From Solobacterium sp. (GTDB lineage Bacteria; Bacillota_I; Bacilli_A; Erysipelotrichales; Erysipelotrichaceae): DNA of 64,000 nucleotides. The notes beneath the pieces were generated by a model. That model searched no databases and was not told the DNA's origin. It worked only from the letters and a program-made list of their open reading frames with translations. The stretch lies in assembly GCA_024693325.1 (NCBI GenBank), contig JAILLA010000108.1, forward strand, positions 1-64,000, written 5' to 3'. Every line of letters begins with the position of its first letter. Positions within the stretch are counted from its first letter, which is position 1. Below are positions 1-8,403 of this stretch, piece after piece. Both the position numbers and the translations under genes were made by a program.

Positions 1-2
1 CT

Positions 3-638
3 CCGATTCCTGAAGAGGGAAAATGGGTCCAGGCAAAAGAGGTAAAGGACATTTCCGGTTATACTCACGGCGTTGGCTGGTGTGCTCCTCAGCAGGGAAC
101 CTGCAAGCTGAGTCTGAATGTCAAGGACGGTGTGATTCAGGAAGCTCTGGTCGAGACGATCGGATGTTCCGGCATGACTCATTCCGCAGCAATGGCAAGT
201 GAGATCCTTCCCGGCAAGACGATTCTGGAAGCACTGAATACCGACCTGGTATGCGATGCGATCAACACCGCAATGCGCGAACTGTTCCTGCAGATCGTGT
301 ACGGCCGCACACAGTCCGCTTTCTCTGACGACGGTCTCCGCATCGGCGCCGGTCTGGAAGATCTCGGCAAAGGCCTCAGATCCATGGTCGGTACCATGTA
401 CGGTACGCTGGCAAAGGGTACCCGCTATCTTGAGATGACCGAAGGTTATGTCGTAAAGATGGCGCTCGACAAGGACGATCAGGTCTGCGGCTACCAGTTC
501 CTCAGCCTCGGCAAGATGATGGATGCGATCAAGAACGGCATGACCCCGAATGAGGCTTATGAGAAGAATCTTGGTACGTATGGTCGCTTTAAGGCAGAGG
601 ACGGAGCGGTCAAGTGGATCGATCCGAGAAAAGAATAA
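3..638 (+). CDS. Iron-sulfur cluster assembly scaffold protein (NifU/IscU-like), 5' end missing
   Basis: The frame is open from the window edge, so the N-terminus lies outside. About 211 residues are visible. The text fits the IscU/NifU N-terminal scaffold fold (PF01592): a Cys in GWCAPQQGTC, a second in ETIGCSGMTH, and the helix-rich remainder with two further Cys. These scaffolds assemble Fe-S clusters on conserved cysteines in the cytoplasm. The stop is followed 12 bases later by the GGGtGRT gene with a strong AGGAGG site, so the two are co-transcribed. This pairing recurs in Firmicutes and suggests a shared task, but the partner's role is unknown. The family call is good; the exact function as a general or a dedicated scaffold is not decided. 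Confidence 0.8.
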   Translation, partial: PIPEEGKWVQAKEVKDISGYTHGVGWCAPQQGTCKLSLNVKDGVIQEALVETIGCSGMTHSAAMASEILPGKTILEALNTDLVCDAINTAMRELFLQIVYGRTQSAFSDDGLRIGAGLEDLGKGLRSMVGTMYGTLAKGTRYLEMTEGYVVKMALDKDDQVCGYQFLSLGKMMDAIKNGMTPNEAYEKNLGTYGRFKAEDGAVKWIDPRKE

Positions 639-650
639 GGAGGTGCGGCA

Positions 651-1670
651 ATGGCTCTGTTTGAAAACTATGAAGGACGTATGCCTCAGCTGCAGCCCGT
701 TCTTGACAAGTACGGCTTCAAGAGCTTTGAGGATGTAAAAGCTTTTACCAACGGCAAGGGTGTGGATGCTTACAGTATCGTAGAGAGCACGCAGCCGATC
801 TGTTTTGAAAACGTAAAGTGGGCTTATGAGCTCGGCGCAGCGATCGCCATGAAGGAAGGCGCAACGAAGGCTGCTGACGCAGCTAAATGGATCGGCGTCG
901 GACTGCAGGCATTCTGCATTCCCGGATCTGTCGCAGACCAGCGTCAGGTCGGTATCGGACACGGCAACCTCGGCGCAATGCTGCTGGATGAAGAGACCGA
1001 ATGCTTTGCTTTCCTTGCAGGACACGAATCCTTTGCAGCCGCAGAAGGCGCGATCAAGATCGCTCTGAATGCGAACAAAGTTCGTCAGAAGCCTCTCCGC
1101 GTCATTCTGAACGGTCTTGGAAAAGATGCAGCGATGATCATCAGCCGCATTAACGGTTTCACCTATGTCCAGACCAAGTACGATTATCTTTCCGCAGATG
1201 TAAAGGAAGATCATGCCCTGACGATCGTAAGCAAGACTGCTTATTCCAGCGGTGACCGCGCAAAGGTCAACTGCTACGGTGCAGATGATGTCCGTGAAGG
1301 TGTTGCGATCATGTGGCATGAAGGCGCAGATGTTTCCATCACCGGCAATTCCACAAACCCGACACGTTTCCAGCACCCGGTTGCAGGAACCTATAAGAAA
1401 GAGCGCTGGGAAGCCGGCAAGAAATACTTCTCGGTAGCTTCCGGCGGAGGCACGGGACGTACTCTGCATCCGGACAACATGGCTGCAGGTCCTGCTTCCT
1501 ATGGTATGACGGATACGCTGGGCCGTATGCACTCTGACGCACAGTTCGCAGGTTCTTCTTCTGTTCCTGCACACGTAGAGATGATGGGCTTCCTTGGCGC
1601 AGGCAACAACCCGATGGTCGGTATGACTGTTGCAGTTGCTGTTGCTGTTCAGGAAGCAATGTCCAAGTAA
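651..1670 (+). CDS. GGGtGRT protein (conserved, function unknown)
   Basis: This 339-residue protein contains the motif SGGGTGRTLHP (residues about 262-272) that names the GGGtGRT family (PF14057). It is soluble, glycine-rich, without signal peptide or membrane segments. The start is fixed by AAGGAGG a few bases upstream of the ATG. It follows the Fe-S scaffold gene directly and precedes a terminator, making a two-gene unit. Family members usually sit beside such a scaffold, which suggests a role in Fe-S or metal handling; this is inference from context only. Ending in an alanine/valine-rich helix, it appears complete. Confidence 0.85.
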   Translation: MALFENYEGRMPQLQPVLDKYGFKSFEDVKAFTNGKGVDAYSIVESTQPICFENVKWAYELGAAIAMKEGATKAADAAKWIGVGLQAFCIPGSVADQRQVGIGHGNLGAMLLDEETECFAFLAGHESFAAAEGAIKIALNANKVRQKPLRVILNGLGKDAAMIISRINGFTYVQTKYDYLSADVKEDHALTIVSKTAYSSGDRAKVNCYGADDVREGVAIMWHEGADVSITGNSTNPTRFQHPVAGTYKKERWEAGKKYFSVASGGGTGRTLHPDNMAAGPASYGMTDTLGRMHSDAQFAGSSSVPAHVEMMGFLGAGNNPMVGMTVAVAVAVQEAMSK

Positions 1671-1700
1671 AGAATAATATCCGGTAGATTTCAGTCTGAG

Positions 1701-1730
1701 AAAGCTCCCGAAACTCTTTGGGGGCTTTTG
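1701..1730 (+). terminator. Intrinsic terminator after the Fe-S scaffold/GGGtGRT unit
   Basis: The arms AAAGCTCCC and GGGGGCTTT are separated by a short loop that itself contains AAA/TTT pairing, and a T-rich stretch follows. It lies 31 bases after the stop of the GGGtGRT gene. Confidence 0.8.
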
Positions 1731-1912
1731 TTTCCGGAAGCCGGAGCAGCTTTCGCAAAATGATAAAAATGCTCCGGTATCCTCTGCATTATCTTACAGA
1801 TCAGTGAATCATATCGATAGTTCACTGTGCCTGTTTTCCGCTATGATAAAAGTATAAACAATGATCCAAAATCAAATCATTTGCATATCTGAAAAGTATA
1901 AAGGAGGAAACT

Positions 1913-2968
1913 ATGACATTTCAGAAAGGAATATGGCAGGAGGCTGATCCGGTGCTGAAAGGTTTTAATGAGCAGGAGATCATTGATGGTGTCAATGCCG
2001 GTCTTGCAGTACGTCAGCTCATCGAAAAAACGGTCGATGAGATCTGGAAGGAGGGATTTGACGCGGTCTGGTTCATGGGGATCGGCGGTACCTGGGCATC
2101 CGGAATGCAGGCTGAGATCTATATGCGCGGTCATTCATCTCTGCCGGTATATCTCGGCAATGCAGCTGAATTCCTGACGATCGGTGACAAAAAGTTTACG
2201 CCGAAGACACTGGTGGTGATCTCTTCGGTCTCGGGCACGACAACAGAGATGGTCGATCTTGCCGCAAGAGTACATGAACTGGGAGCGAAGATCCTCGGTT
2301 TCATCGATAATGAAAAATCCATTCTTGCCCAGCAGAGTGATTATCTGATCTCGGCAAAGGGAAATGACGCGCTGAAGTTTTTGATGCTGTGCAACTATCT
2401 GATGTACAAAAACGGCGAATTCGATGAATACGAAAGGTTCAATGCGGAAATGGAAGCGCATCTCGGCAGGGCACTTGCGGCTGTGGAAAAAGAAACAGAT
2501 GACTGGGCAAGGTCATATGTGAAAAAGCAGGCATCCTTCCGTGAACAGAATCCGGATTACCCGATCTATTTTGTCGGCAGCGGCATGTTGTATCCGACTG
2601 CCTACTCAATGGCTATGTGCTCATGGGAGGAAGGTTTCTGGCTGCGCACAAAATCGATTGCCGCACAGGAATTTTTCCACGGCATGATGGAAGTCGTGGT
2701 GAAGGATACACCCCTGATCATCCTGATCGGTGAAGACGCATCAAGACCGCTGGCGGAAAGAGTTGCCAGATTCGTCCCGCAGGTCTCGGAAAACTACGTC
2801 ATCCTGGATACAAAGGAATTTGAACTGGACGGCCTGGCGGAAGAATTCCGCAGTGCACTCAGCCATATTGTTATGCGTTCTGTTTTCATGCGTCTTAATG
2901 CTTACTGGGAGCTGGAACTGAGGCATCCGCGCCGGATCCGCAGATACTATCGTCAGCTGAAGTACTGA
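1913..2968 (+). CDS. SIS-domain sugar-phosphate deglycase/isomerase, FrlB-like
   Basis: The 351-residue protein has two SIS (sugar isomerase) domains. The phosphosugar loop reads SSVSGTTTE (residues about 104-112), and the C-terminal QEFFHGMMEVV segment and the RRYYR ending match fructoselysine-6-phosphate deglycase FrlB and GlmS-type proteins. Such enzymes split or isomerise 6-phosphorylated amino sugars or Amadori products in the cytoplasm. The start has AAAGGAGG just upstream. A terminator follows at 3042-3084. The neighbouring NagA-like remnant on the other strand fits a former amino-sugar locus. No PTS or kinase lies nearby, so the exact substrate (fructosamine, glucosamine or other phosphosugar) is open. 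Confidence 0.8.
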   Translation: MTFQKGIWQEADPVLKGFNEQEIIDGVNAGLAVRQLIEKTVDEIWKEGFDAVWFMGIGGTWASGMQAEIYMRGHSSLPVYLGNAAEFLTIGDKKFTPKTLVVISSVSGTTTEMVDLAARVHELGAKILGFIDNEKSILAQQSDYLISAKGNDALKFLMLCNYLMYKNGEFDEYERFNAEMEAHLGRALAAVEKETDDWARSYVKKQASFREQNPDYPIYFVGSGMLYPTAYSMAMCSWEEGFWLRTKSIAAQEFFHGMMEVVVKDTPLIILIGEDASRPLAERVARFVPQVSENYVILDTKEFELDGLAEEFRSALSHIVMRSVFMRLNAYWELELRHPRRIRRYYRQLKY

Positions 2969-3041
2969 CACGTCTTAACGATATGCAGGATAATTGGATC
3001 TGTACACCGGATACTGATTTGAAGATCTGATGAAGAAAAAG

Positions 3042-3084
3042 AACAGTCAGGACATGCTGTTATGCCGTGTCCCGGCTGTTTTTT
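3042..3084 (+). terminator. Intrinsic terminator after the SIS-domain gene
   Basis: Arms AACAGTCAGGACA (3042-3054) and TGTCCCGGCTGTT (3068-3080) pair with one wobble and one mismatch and are followed by a T run. The hairpin also overlaps the stop of the opposing NagA-like remnant. Confidence 0.75.
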
Positions 3085-3540
3085 GAGTGTCTGATCCTCT
3101 TTTTCCTTTCTTACGCGATCTTGTATTTTCCGGAAATTCCTTGTTGTACGGTACTTCTTCTTCCCGGAGGTCAAATACTTTCCTTCCTTCTACGAAGGTG
3201 CAGACAGCATTGAATTCTGTATCGATAACTGCTGCATCAAAATCATTTCCCGGAACGAGTTCCCCTTTTTCCTTGAGGTCATGTTTTTCAGCAGGATTAT
3301 ATGAGGAAAAACGCACGGCGTCTTCAAGCGGTATATGCAGTTTCTCTACCAGGCTCTTCAGACTGAACAATACCGGTTTTCCTGACCCGGTCAGTCTGCC
3401 GGTCTGTGAGAGACAGTAACCTCCTCAGTTACGGTTATGGCTTTCCGGCTGCCGACACTGGTTTTGCCCATTGAGGCACCGTCATAAATACCTGCCGGGA
3501 GACCGGAAAAGTCACCATTGTACGGCGTATGAAATATGAC
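3047..3540 (-). pseudogene. Remnant of an N-acetylglucosamine-6-phosphate deacetylase-like gene (nagA-type)
   Basis: The minus strand holds the C-terminal third of an amidohydrolase of the NagA type. The open part (3047-3370) has the typical end-of-barrel text LEDAVRFSSYNPAEKHDL, then KGELVPGNDFDAAVID and VEGRKVFD. Just upstream, in another frame, GLPAGIYDGASMGKTSVG and ITVTEEVTVSHRPAD continue the same protein, and the two parts are split by a stop and a frameshift near 3400-3410. The metal-binding N-terminal two thirds are missing, so no enzyme can be made. The extreme C-terminus also runs into terminator sequence of the facing SIS gene, so the end is not native. It is a decayed gene, probably once part of an amino-sugar locus with the SIS deglycase. 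Confidence 0.7.
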
Positions 3541-3584
3541 TGTCTTTCAGAATGCCGGATTATCATAATGCCATTTGGTGTATT

Positions 3585-3611
3585 AAAACAGGACAGCTCG
3601 TTCAGCTGTCC
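3585..3611 (-). terminator. Intrinsic terminator of the alpha/beta hydrolase gene
   Basis: A perfect 8-bp inverted repeat GGACAGCT/AGCTGTCC (3591-3598 and 3604-3611) is followed on the minus strand by TGTTTT. The gene's stop codon lies inside the hairpin. Confidence 0.75.
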
Positions 3612-4351
3612 GTAAAGGCACGGATATATCGTTTTGCAATGTCGTTATATCTGCCGCGGAACATGTGTCCTGCGCCTTCGATCTCATGGTATTCACAATT
3701 CGGATATTCACTTACAGCTCTTCTTGCATAGTGAACATCCACGATCCGGTCTCTGGTACCCTGCAGATACAGGACAGGACCGTCATAGTCTCTGATCTTT
3801 TCGAACGGGTCCATATCGATCACATCTTTTACATAGCGGGCACCTAGCCGCATCGGCCCGCACCACATCTTTTCAGGGATATTTCCGGGATCAAAGCGTG
3901 AGAACATCATGCGTCCCCGTCGGGCATCATCAGGGATGCAGAAAGCCGGATACAGCAGAATAAGTGAAGCGATCTGCTCACTTATCCGGGCTGCTGTAAG
4001 TGCCGAGACGAGTCCGCCCTGGCTGCAGCCCAGCAGGCTGATCCGGTCTTTTTGGATATATGAAAGACTCTGAACATACCGGATCACTGCCCTGAGATCT
4101 TCAATTTCGGTTAGTACTGACATGTCGGTCGTATTTCCTCCGCTTTTCCCTTTGAGACAACCGCCGCAGAAATCAAAGGTAAAGGCAGTATAGCCATTTC
4201 CGGCAAGGAGCTCCGCATAACCGGTACACATGGAAGAATCCGCCATAAAGCCATGACAGAGGATGAATGCGGGCTGTACATCATCAGAATGACGGAAGAT
4301 CCTTCCTCGTATGATGAGATCATCTCTTTTGCATGTGAAGTACTGTTTCAT
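3602..4351 (-). CDS. Alpha/beta hydrolase (serine esterase/acylhydrolase-like)
   Basis: About 249 residues with an alpha/beta hydrolase fold: HG motif in LCHGFMAD, nucleophile elbow GCSQGG (Ser110), acid Asp201 in GTRDRIVD and His229 in GAGHMFRG. It resembles the dienelactone hydrolase/BD-FAE-like cytosolic esterases; substrate unknown. An upstream ATG at 4372 exists, but GAGGG precedes the ATG at 4351, which I prefer because the next protein text (MKQYFTCKRDD) is the family-like beginning. It lies 17 bases downstream of the DMT transporter gene, so the two probably form one operon. Confidence 0.8.
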   Translation of the reverse strand: MKQYFTCKRDDLIIRGRIFRHSDDVQPAFILCHGFMADSSMCTGYAELLAGNGYTAFTFDFCGGCLKGKSGGNTTDMSVLTEIEDLRAVIRYVQSLSYIQKDRISLLGCSQGGLVSALTAARISEQIASLILLYPAFCIPDDARRGRMMFSRFDPGNIPEKMWCGPMRLGARYVKDVIDMDPFEKIRDYDGPVLYLQGTRDRIVDVHYARRAVSEYPNCEYHEIEGAGHMFRGRYNDIAKRYIRAFTDS

Positions 4352-4368
4352 TGCGCTGCACCCTCTTT

Positions 4369-4800
4369 TCAAAAAAGATTAATGACTGCGAGCCCGATCA
4401 GGCATACGAAGACGCCGAGAATTTTGTTCAATGTCAGCGCTTCATGATACAGGAAATATCCAACAAAAACCAGCACGACAGCAAGAAAAGCTGCCTGCAC
4501 GATGAATCCCCGGCTGATCTGCCAGCCTGCTTTGTAGGCATAGATCCATCCGACCTCCAGGCCGACTACAGTAAAACCCAGAATGATCGAAGCCCAGTTC
4601 AGTTTTCCGTATTCCTGCAGCAGATTCCCGTTATGGTTCAGCAGAAAGTAAAGAACTCCGCTCACGATCGCTCCGACAAGATACGTGGCTGTAAGTGAAG
4701 CCAGCGGATCCACGTTATCCGGGACTGACTTTGCGGAGATCTGATAAAAAACATTTGACAGCACGATCAGTGCTATCGGCCATATATAAGAGATCATCAT
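4369..4800 (-). CDS. Small DMT/EamA-type membrane transporter, four-helix form
   Basis: The 143-residue protein is almost wholly hydrophobic with about four to five transmembrane helices and ends in GVFVCLIGLAVINLF, typical of EamA-half or SMR-like drug/metabolite transporters. Such short units work as dimers in the membrane. The start is supported by GGGAGGA directly upstream; a second ATG one codon in could also serve. It is followed by the hydrolase gene. The transported compound cannot be read from sequence. Confidence 0.75.
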   Translation of the reverse strand: MMISYIWPIALIVLSNVFYQISAKSVPDNVDPLASLTATYLVGAIVSGVLYFLLNHNGNLLQEYGKLNWASIILGFTVVGLEVGWIYAYKAGWQISRGFIVQAAFLAVVLVFVGYFLYHEALTLNKILGVFVCLIGLAVINLF

Positions 4801-4982
4801 CGTTCCTCCCTGTCAGATCATTCACGATCATCAGCAACATCACATCCTATACTATCATTTCGGGGGACTCCTGTTTGTTTCTTTGCCCGGATCCTGCAGA
4901 AAAAGAGTCACGGCCTCCGGAAGTCTGATGAGCGTTCATAGTTCATCAGTTCCCAGCTGTATTTTTGTTGTCTTTTGGCGTT

Positions 4983-5038
4983 AAAAACCCGCCTCTGCGG
5001 ACAATGCCTTTTATGTTTGCGTTGTCCGCCGAGACGGG
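4983..5038 (-). terminator. Long-stem intrinsic terminator after the glutaredoxin-like gene
   Basis: Arms of 17 bases, 4988-5004 and 5022-5038, pair with two mismatches; on the minus strand the hairpin is followed by five T. It closes the minus-strand LysR-HAD-glutaredoxin set. The remaining 180 bases between 4801 and 4982 hold no gene that I can support. Confidence 0.75.
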
Positions 5039-5085
5039 ATCATATCAATATGTGCTTGAAAGTTTTCGCCTTTTGTGTCTGCTGT

Positions 5086-5412
5086 TCAGCAGCCTTTTCT
5101 GTCCAGGCTGCATGCCTGTCCGGAGGTCAGGGAAGCTTCCGGGATGAAGATCTCATAGCCGTTTTCCGTCAGCCAGCTCTCCCAGTTTGTCCAGACCTTG
5201 CCGTTGTCATCAACAAGGGCAGGCAGGCCGATGTCGTTGACTGCCTTCAGATGATCGAATACCGGTTCCCGGTCACGGATCATCAGGAAAGCACCAAGGT
5301 TGCGGAGGCTGTCTAGGATATCGATAAATTCGTAGGGGGCATTGTTGCGGTCCAGATTCTCCTTCAGGACAACGCAGTAGGGGCATTTCAGGCTTCCGTA
5401 TACTGTGGTCAT
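5086..5412 (-). CDS. Glutaredoxin-like thiol oxidoreductase
   Basis: The 108-residue protein begins MTTVYGSLKCPYC: a thioredoxin-fold beta strand followed by the CPYC redox motif (Cys10, Cys13) of glutaredoxins. The GLPALVDDNGKVW text gives the cis-proline strand (LPA). Beyond about residue 95 the sequence is not family-like. It would reduce disulfides or handle low-molecular thiols in the cytoplasm; similar proteins are annotated as glutaredoxin-related. It lies 47 bases downstream of the HAD gene in the same direction. Confidence 0.75.
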   Translation of the reverse strand: MTTVYGSLKCPYCVVLKENLDRNNAPYEFIDILDSLRNLGAFLMIRDREPVFDHLKAVNDIGLPALVDDNGKVWTNWESWLTENGYEIFIPEASLTSGQACSLDRKGC

Positions 5413-5459
5413 AGCGTTTCTCCTTTATATGGTTTCTGCTGAATCATTTTTGTGATGTA

Positions 5460-6302
5460 TCAGATCAGTCCGATATATTTGAATGCGTTCCAGATGCCGT
5501 CATCATTGACATCGGTCGTGATGTAATCAGCTGCTTCTTTGATCTCCGGTCCGCCGTTGCCCATTGCTACATTGAATGCGCACTGTTCAAACATGGAGAG
5601 GTCGATCTTCGCGTCGCCGAAGGAGATCGTATCCTTCCGGTCCGCGTGGATATATTTCAGCAGTGATTCGATGGCTGTCTTTTTGGTAATGCCGCTGGGA
5701 CCCAGGTCACCGAAGATGGCAAGTTCACCTTTGCCGCCCCAGGTATTGGCGACCATGTCGGTGAATTCTGCTTTGGAATCCAGATGATCCTGATAGGTAC
5801 GGAGAACAAAGCTGATCTTGTTGACGTCATCTCTGTAACGGTCGTCTCCGTCTACGATAAAGTACTGCTTTTTGATGCGCTCCAGCTGTTCTTCGGGCGT
5901 GGTATTGCCTGTTCCTTTGCCGGCACGGTAGCGTACATAGGCTTCCGGTCCCTGCTCCAGGAAGGTCGGATCGACGTATCTGCCGGAATTGCATTCCAGT
6001 ATGAATCCGATATGCCGTTCATCACACCAGTCAACGACGCGTTTTGTCTGTTCCCTGGTCAGGCTCTGATGCATGACGACTTTTCCGTTATCCTCTACGT
6101 AACCGCCGTTGGCACCGATCATGCCGTCAAGATCCGGAAGATCTCTCTGCAGGATCTCGGCTTTCGAACAGCCGGTGCAGATATAAACACGATGACCGTT
6201 TGCACGGGCGAGATCGATCGCTTTTTTTGCGGAAGCGGGTGTTTTCGCTTCATAGTCGATCAGTGTGCCGTCCACATCAAGAAATACAACTTTACTGTCC
6301 AT
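5460..6302 (-). CDS. HAD-superfamily phosphatase, Cof/IIB type
   Basis: The protein opens with FLDVDGTLIDYE, the DxDGT nucleophile motif, has CTGCSK as motif II region, and ends with FGDAKIDLSMFEQC and VAMGNGGPEIKEAADYIT, the Mg-binding and tail motifs of Cof-type IIB HAD phosphatases. These dephosphorylate sugar phosphates or flavin-type small molecules. I place the start at 6302 because AAGGAGA lies at proper distance; the ATG 33 bases earlier has no such site. About 280 residues, full family length. It is downstream of the LysR gene by 66 bases. Confidence 0.85.
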   Translation of the reverse strand: MDSKVVFLDVDGTLIDYEAKTPASAKKAIDLARANGHRVYICTGCSKAEILQRDLPDLDGMIGANGGYVEDNGKVVMHQSLTREQTKRVVDWCDERHIGFILECNSGRYVDPTFLEQGPEAYVRYRAGKGTGNTTPEEQLERIKKQYFIVDGDDRYRDDVNKISFVLRTYQDHLDSKAEFTDMVANTWGGKGELAIFGDLGPSGITKKTAIESLLKYIHADRKDTISFGDAKIDLSMFEQCAFNVAMGNGGPEIKEAADYITTDVNDDGIWNAFKYIGLI

Positions 6303-6368
6303 GATAGTTTCTCCTTTTTTTGTCATCTCCATCATAACAGGTCAAAAGCATTATTTAGAATGCAATGC

Positions 6369-7310
6369 TCATTTGTTTCTGTTTGTCCGCACATTCTGGT
6401 CGCCGAACACTTCAAAGATGACATCCTTCAGGGCTAATGCCGCATTGGAATGGTATCTTCCCGGAGATAAAGCGACTGCCAGCTCGATAAACGGATTCTC
6501 GTTTTTGATGGAGAGGAATTCCGCATTGCTGAAATAATGCCGGGAACTGTAATACGTGAAGGCCAGACCCTGTCCCTCCGCTGCCATCGCAGCCGCAAAC
6601 AGGGCGGTCATTTTTTCGTTATATGCCTTAGGGATCAGATCATTTCTTGCGAAGATCCTTCTTGCTTCACGGCCGAGGATCGTATCGTAGTCACTGAGAT
6701 AATACTCAAACGGAGCAGTATCCCTGATATCTATGGATAATCTGATGTCAGAATCAGAGCGCTCTTTTTCTGAAGCGTATTCCAGTACGGGATGGTTTTT
6801 GCCGGTGATCAGGCAGATCTCATCCCTGATCAGGAATTCCGGATCGATCCGCTTGTCAGAAGCAGGCAGAACGATCAGCGCAATATCGATCTCACCGCTC
6901 AGCAGCATCTCTTCCAGTGCCATGGAGTTCTGTTCAACGATATTGATATGGATATCCGGATACAGTTCGCGGAAACGGCTCAGGATCGGCGGGGTCAGAT
7001 AGGAACCGCGGAATCCTGAGATCCCGAAGATGACGCTGCCTTTCTGCAGTCCGGCAATATCCTGCATCTCATCCTGTGCCCGGTGAAATTCCGAGAGGGT
7101 ATGGTAGGCAAAATCGATCATGACCTTGCCTGCTTCGGTCGGGCGGACTCCGGTGGATGTCCGGATAAACAGTTTATAGCCGAGATTGGTCTCGAATGTT
7201 GTCAGAAACTGGCTGAGACTGGATTGTGCCATATACAGGCGCTCAGCAGCCCGGGAGATGCTGCGTTCTTCATAGACTGCGATCAGATAATTCAGTTCTT
7301 TTAGTTCCAT
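6369..7310 (-). CDS. LysR-family transcriptional regulator
   Basis: About 313 residues. The first 60 hold the LysR winged helix-turn-helix (YEERSISRAAERLYMAQSS), and the rest is the periplasmic-binding-like effector domain. AAGAGGTG precedes the ATG at 7310; a longer reading to 7355 lacks support. It is transcribed away from the DUF6282/MatC pair across about 200 bases, the usual layout for a LysR protein and its target. Control of that pair is therefore likely, with a small acid as inducer as a guess. Confidence 0.85.
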   Translation of the reverse strand: MELKELNYLIAVYEERSISRAAERLYMAQSSLSQFLTTFETNLGYKLFIRTSTGVRPTEAGKVMIDFAYHTLSEFHRAQDEMQDIAGLQKGSVIFGISGFRGSYLTPPILSRFRELYPDIHINIVEQNSMALEEMLLSGEIDIALIVLPASDKRIDPEFLIRDEICLITGKNHPVLEYASEKERSDSDIRLSIDIRDTAPFEYYLSDYDTILGREARRIFARNDLIPKAYNEKMTALFAAAMAAEGQGLAFTYYSSRHYFSNAEFLSIKNENPFIELAVALSPGRYHSNAALALKDVIFEVFGDQNVRTNRNK

Positions 7311-7481
7311 GCCTTCACCTCTTGCGTGATAGTGCGCTTTTGATGAATTCATCATGACATCATATCTCCTTTCCCGGAATCGGAGAAAACCATATGGTAT
7401 CCATCGGTTTTACCGATATCTAGTATAACATTTCTTCCGTTTCGCAGATGGGCAGGAATTGCTAAATTGTAATTGCAAATA

Positions 7482-7497
7482 AAGAAAGCGCTTTCCA
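7482..7497 (+). promoter_or_regulatory. Candidate cre site (CcpA box) upstream of the DUF6282 gene
   Basis: AAGAAAGCGCTTTCCA agrees with the cre consensus WTGNAARCGNWWWCAW at 14 of 16 positions and contains the palindrome GAAAGCGCTTTC. It lies just before the ribosome site of the DUF6282 gene, so bound CcpA would act as a roadblock. Confidence 0.5.
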
Positions 7498-7511
7498 AAC
7501 AGGAGGAGAAG

Positions 7512-8372
7512 ATGAGCAGAATTTCAATGAAGGGCGTGTGTGACATGCATGTCCACACAAATCCGGACCTGCGGCTGCGTGCTTATGACGATTTCGAACT
7601 GGCTGACGCGGCAGTCCGGGTCGGGGCAAGAGCGATCGTGATCAAGTCGCATCTCGGATTTACAGTCAACCGCGCATATCTGACAAACAGATATGTCGAA
7701 CGGACATACGGACCGGATACAGGCTTTACGATGTACGGCGGCGTCGTGATGAACAAAGTGATCGGCGGCGTCAATCCGGAAGCGGTGGAAAAAGGTCTGA
7801 AGCTTGGCGCAAAAGTCATCTGGCTGCCGACCCAGTCCGCAAAGAGACATCTGGAAAAGATGGGACAGGATCCCAAAAAAGGAATCGAACTGGTAAGAGA
7901 CGGGAAGGTCATTCCGGAGCTTGAGGAAGTATTCCGCATGGTGAAAGATTACAACGCAGTTCTCGGAACGGCACATGTATCACCCGAAGAAGCCTTCACA
8001 GTTGTGGAAGCTGCCAGGAATGCAGGCGTAGAAAAGATCGTGATCACGCATCCGGAATGGTGGGTCGTCGATATGAGCCTGGAAGACCAGATCCGTCTGG
8101 TCAGGGACTTCGATGTCATCCTGGAACGGTGCTATGCACAGAACATGGGCGGCGGCAAGTACAAGTCCAACCTGCCGGACAATCTCGAACTGATCAAAGC
8201 AGTCGGATATGAACATGTCATGGTGGATACCGACGGCGGCCAGACCGAGAATCCGCACTGGGAACTTGCGCTGGAAGAATATATGCAGTATCTGGCAGAT
8301 CACGGAATTCCGGAGGATCAGGTGTATCACATGACAAAGACGATCCCTTACCGTCTGCTGGGAATCGAATAA
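7512..8372 (+). CDS. DUF6282 family metal-dependent hydrolase-like protein
   Basis: The 286-residue protein has metal-ligand signatures of a PHP/amidohydrolase-type TIM barrel: HVH in CDMHVHTNPD near the N-terminus, KSH, GTAHVS, THPEWW and VDTDGG. This matches DUF6282, whose reaction is not established. AGGAGGAG before the ATG at 7512 decides the start over an ATG at 7473. The next gene, 31 bases on, encodes a MatC-like permease, and a LysR gene faces it. An uptake-plus-hydrolysis unit for a carboxylated or cyclic amide compound is my inference. Confidence 0.75.
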   Translation: MSRISMKGVCDMHVHTNPDLRLRAYDDFELADAAVRVGARAIVIKSHLGFTVNRAYLTNRYVERTYGPDTGFTMYGGVVMNKVIGGVNPEAVEKGLKLGAKVIWLPTQSAKRHLEKMGQDPKKGIELVRDGKVIPELEEVFRMVKDYNAVLGTAHVSPEEAFTVVEAARNAGVEKIVITHPEWWVVDMSLEDQIRLVRDFDVILERCYAQNMGGGKYKSNLPDNLELIKAVGYEHVMVDTDGGQTENPHWELALEEYMQYLADHGIPEDQVYHMTKTIPYRLLGIE

Positions 8373-8403
8373 ACAAAAAGGGAAAATGTGAAGGAGAAAA
8401 ATC

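Noticed and set aside
5784-6437. Plus-strand open frame of 217 codons
   Set aside because: It is antisense to the HAD phosphatase gene, whose motifs are complete.
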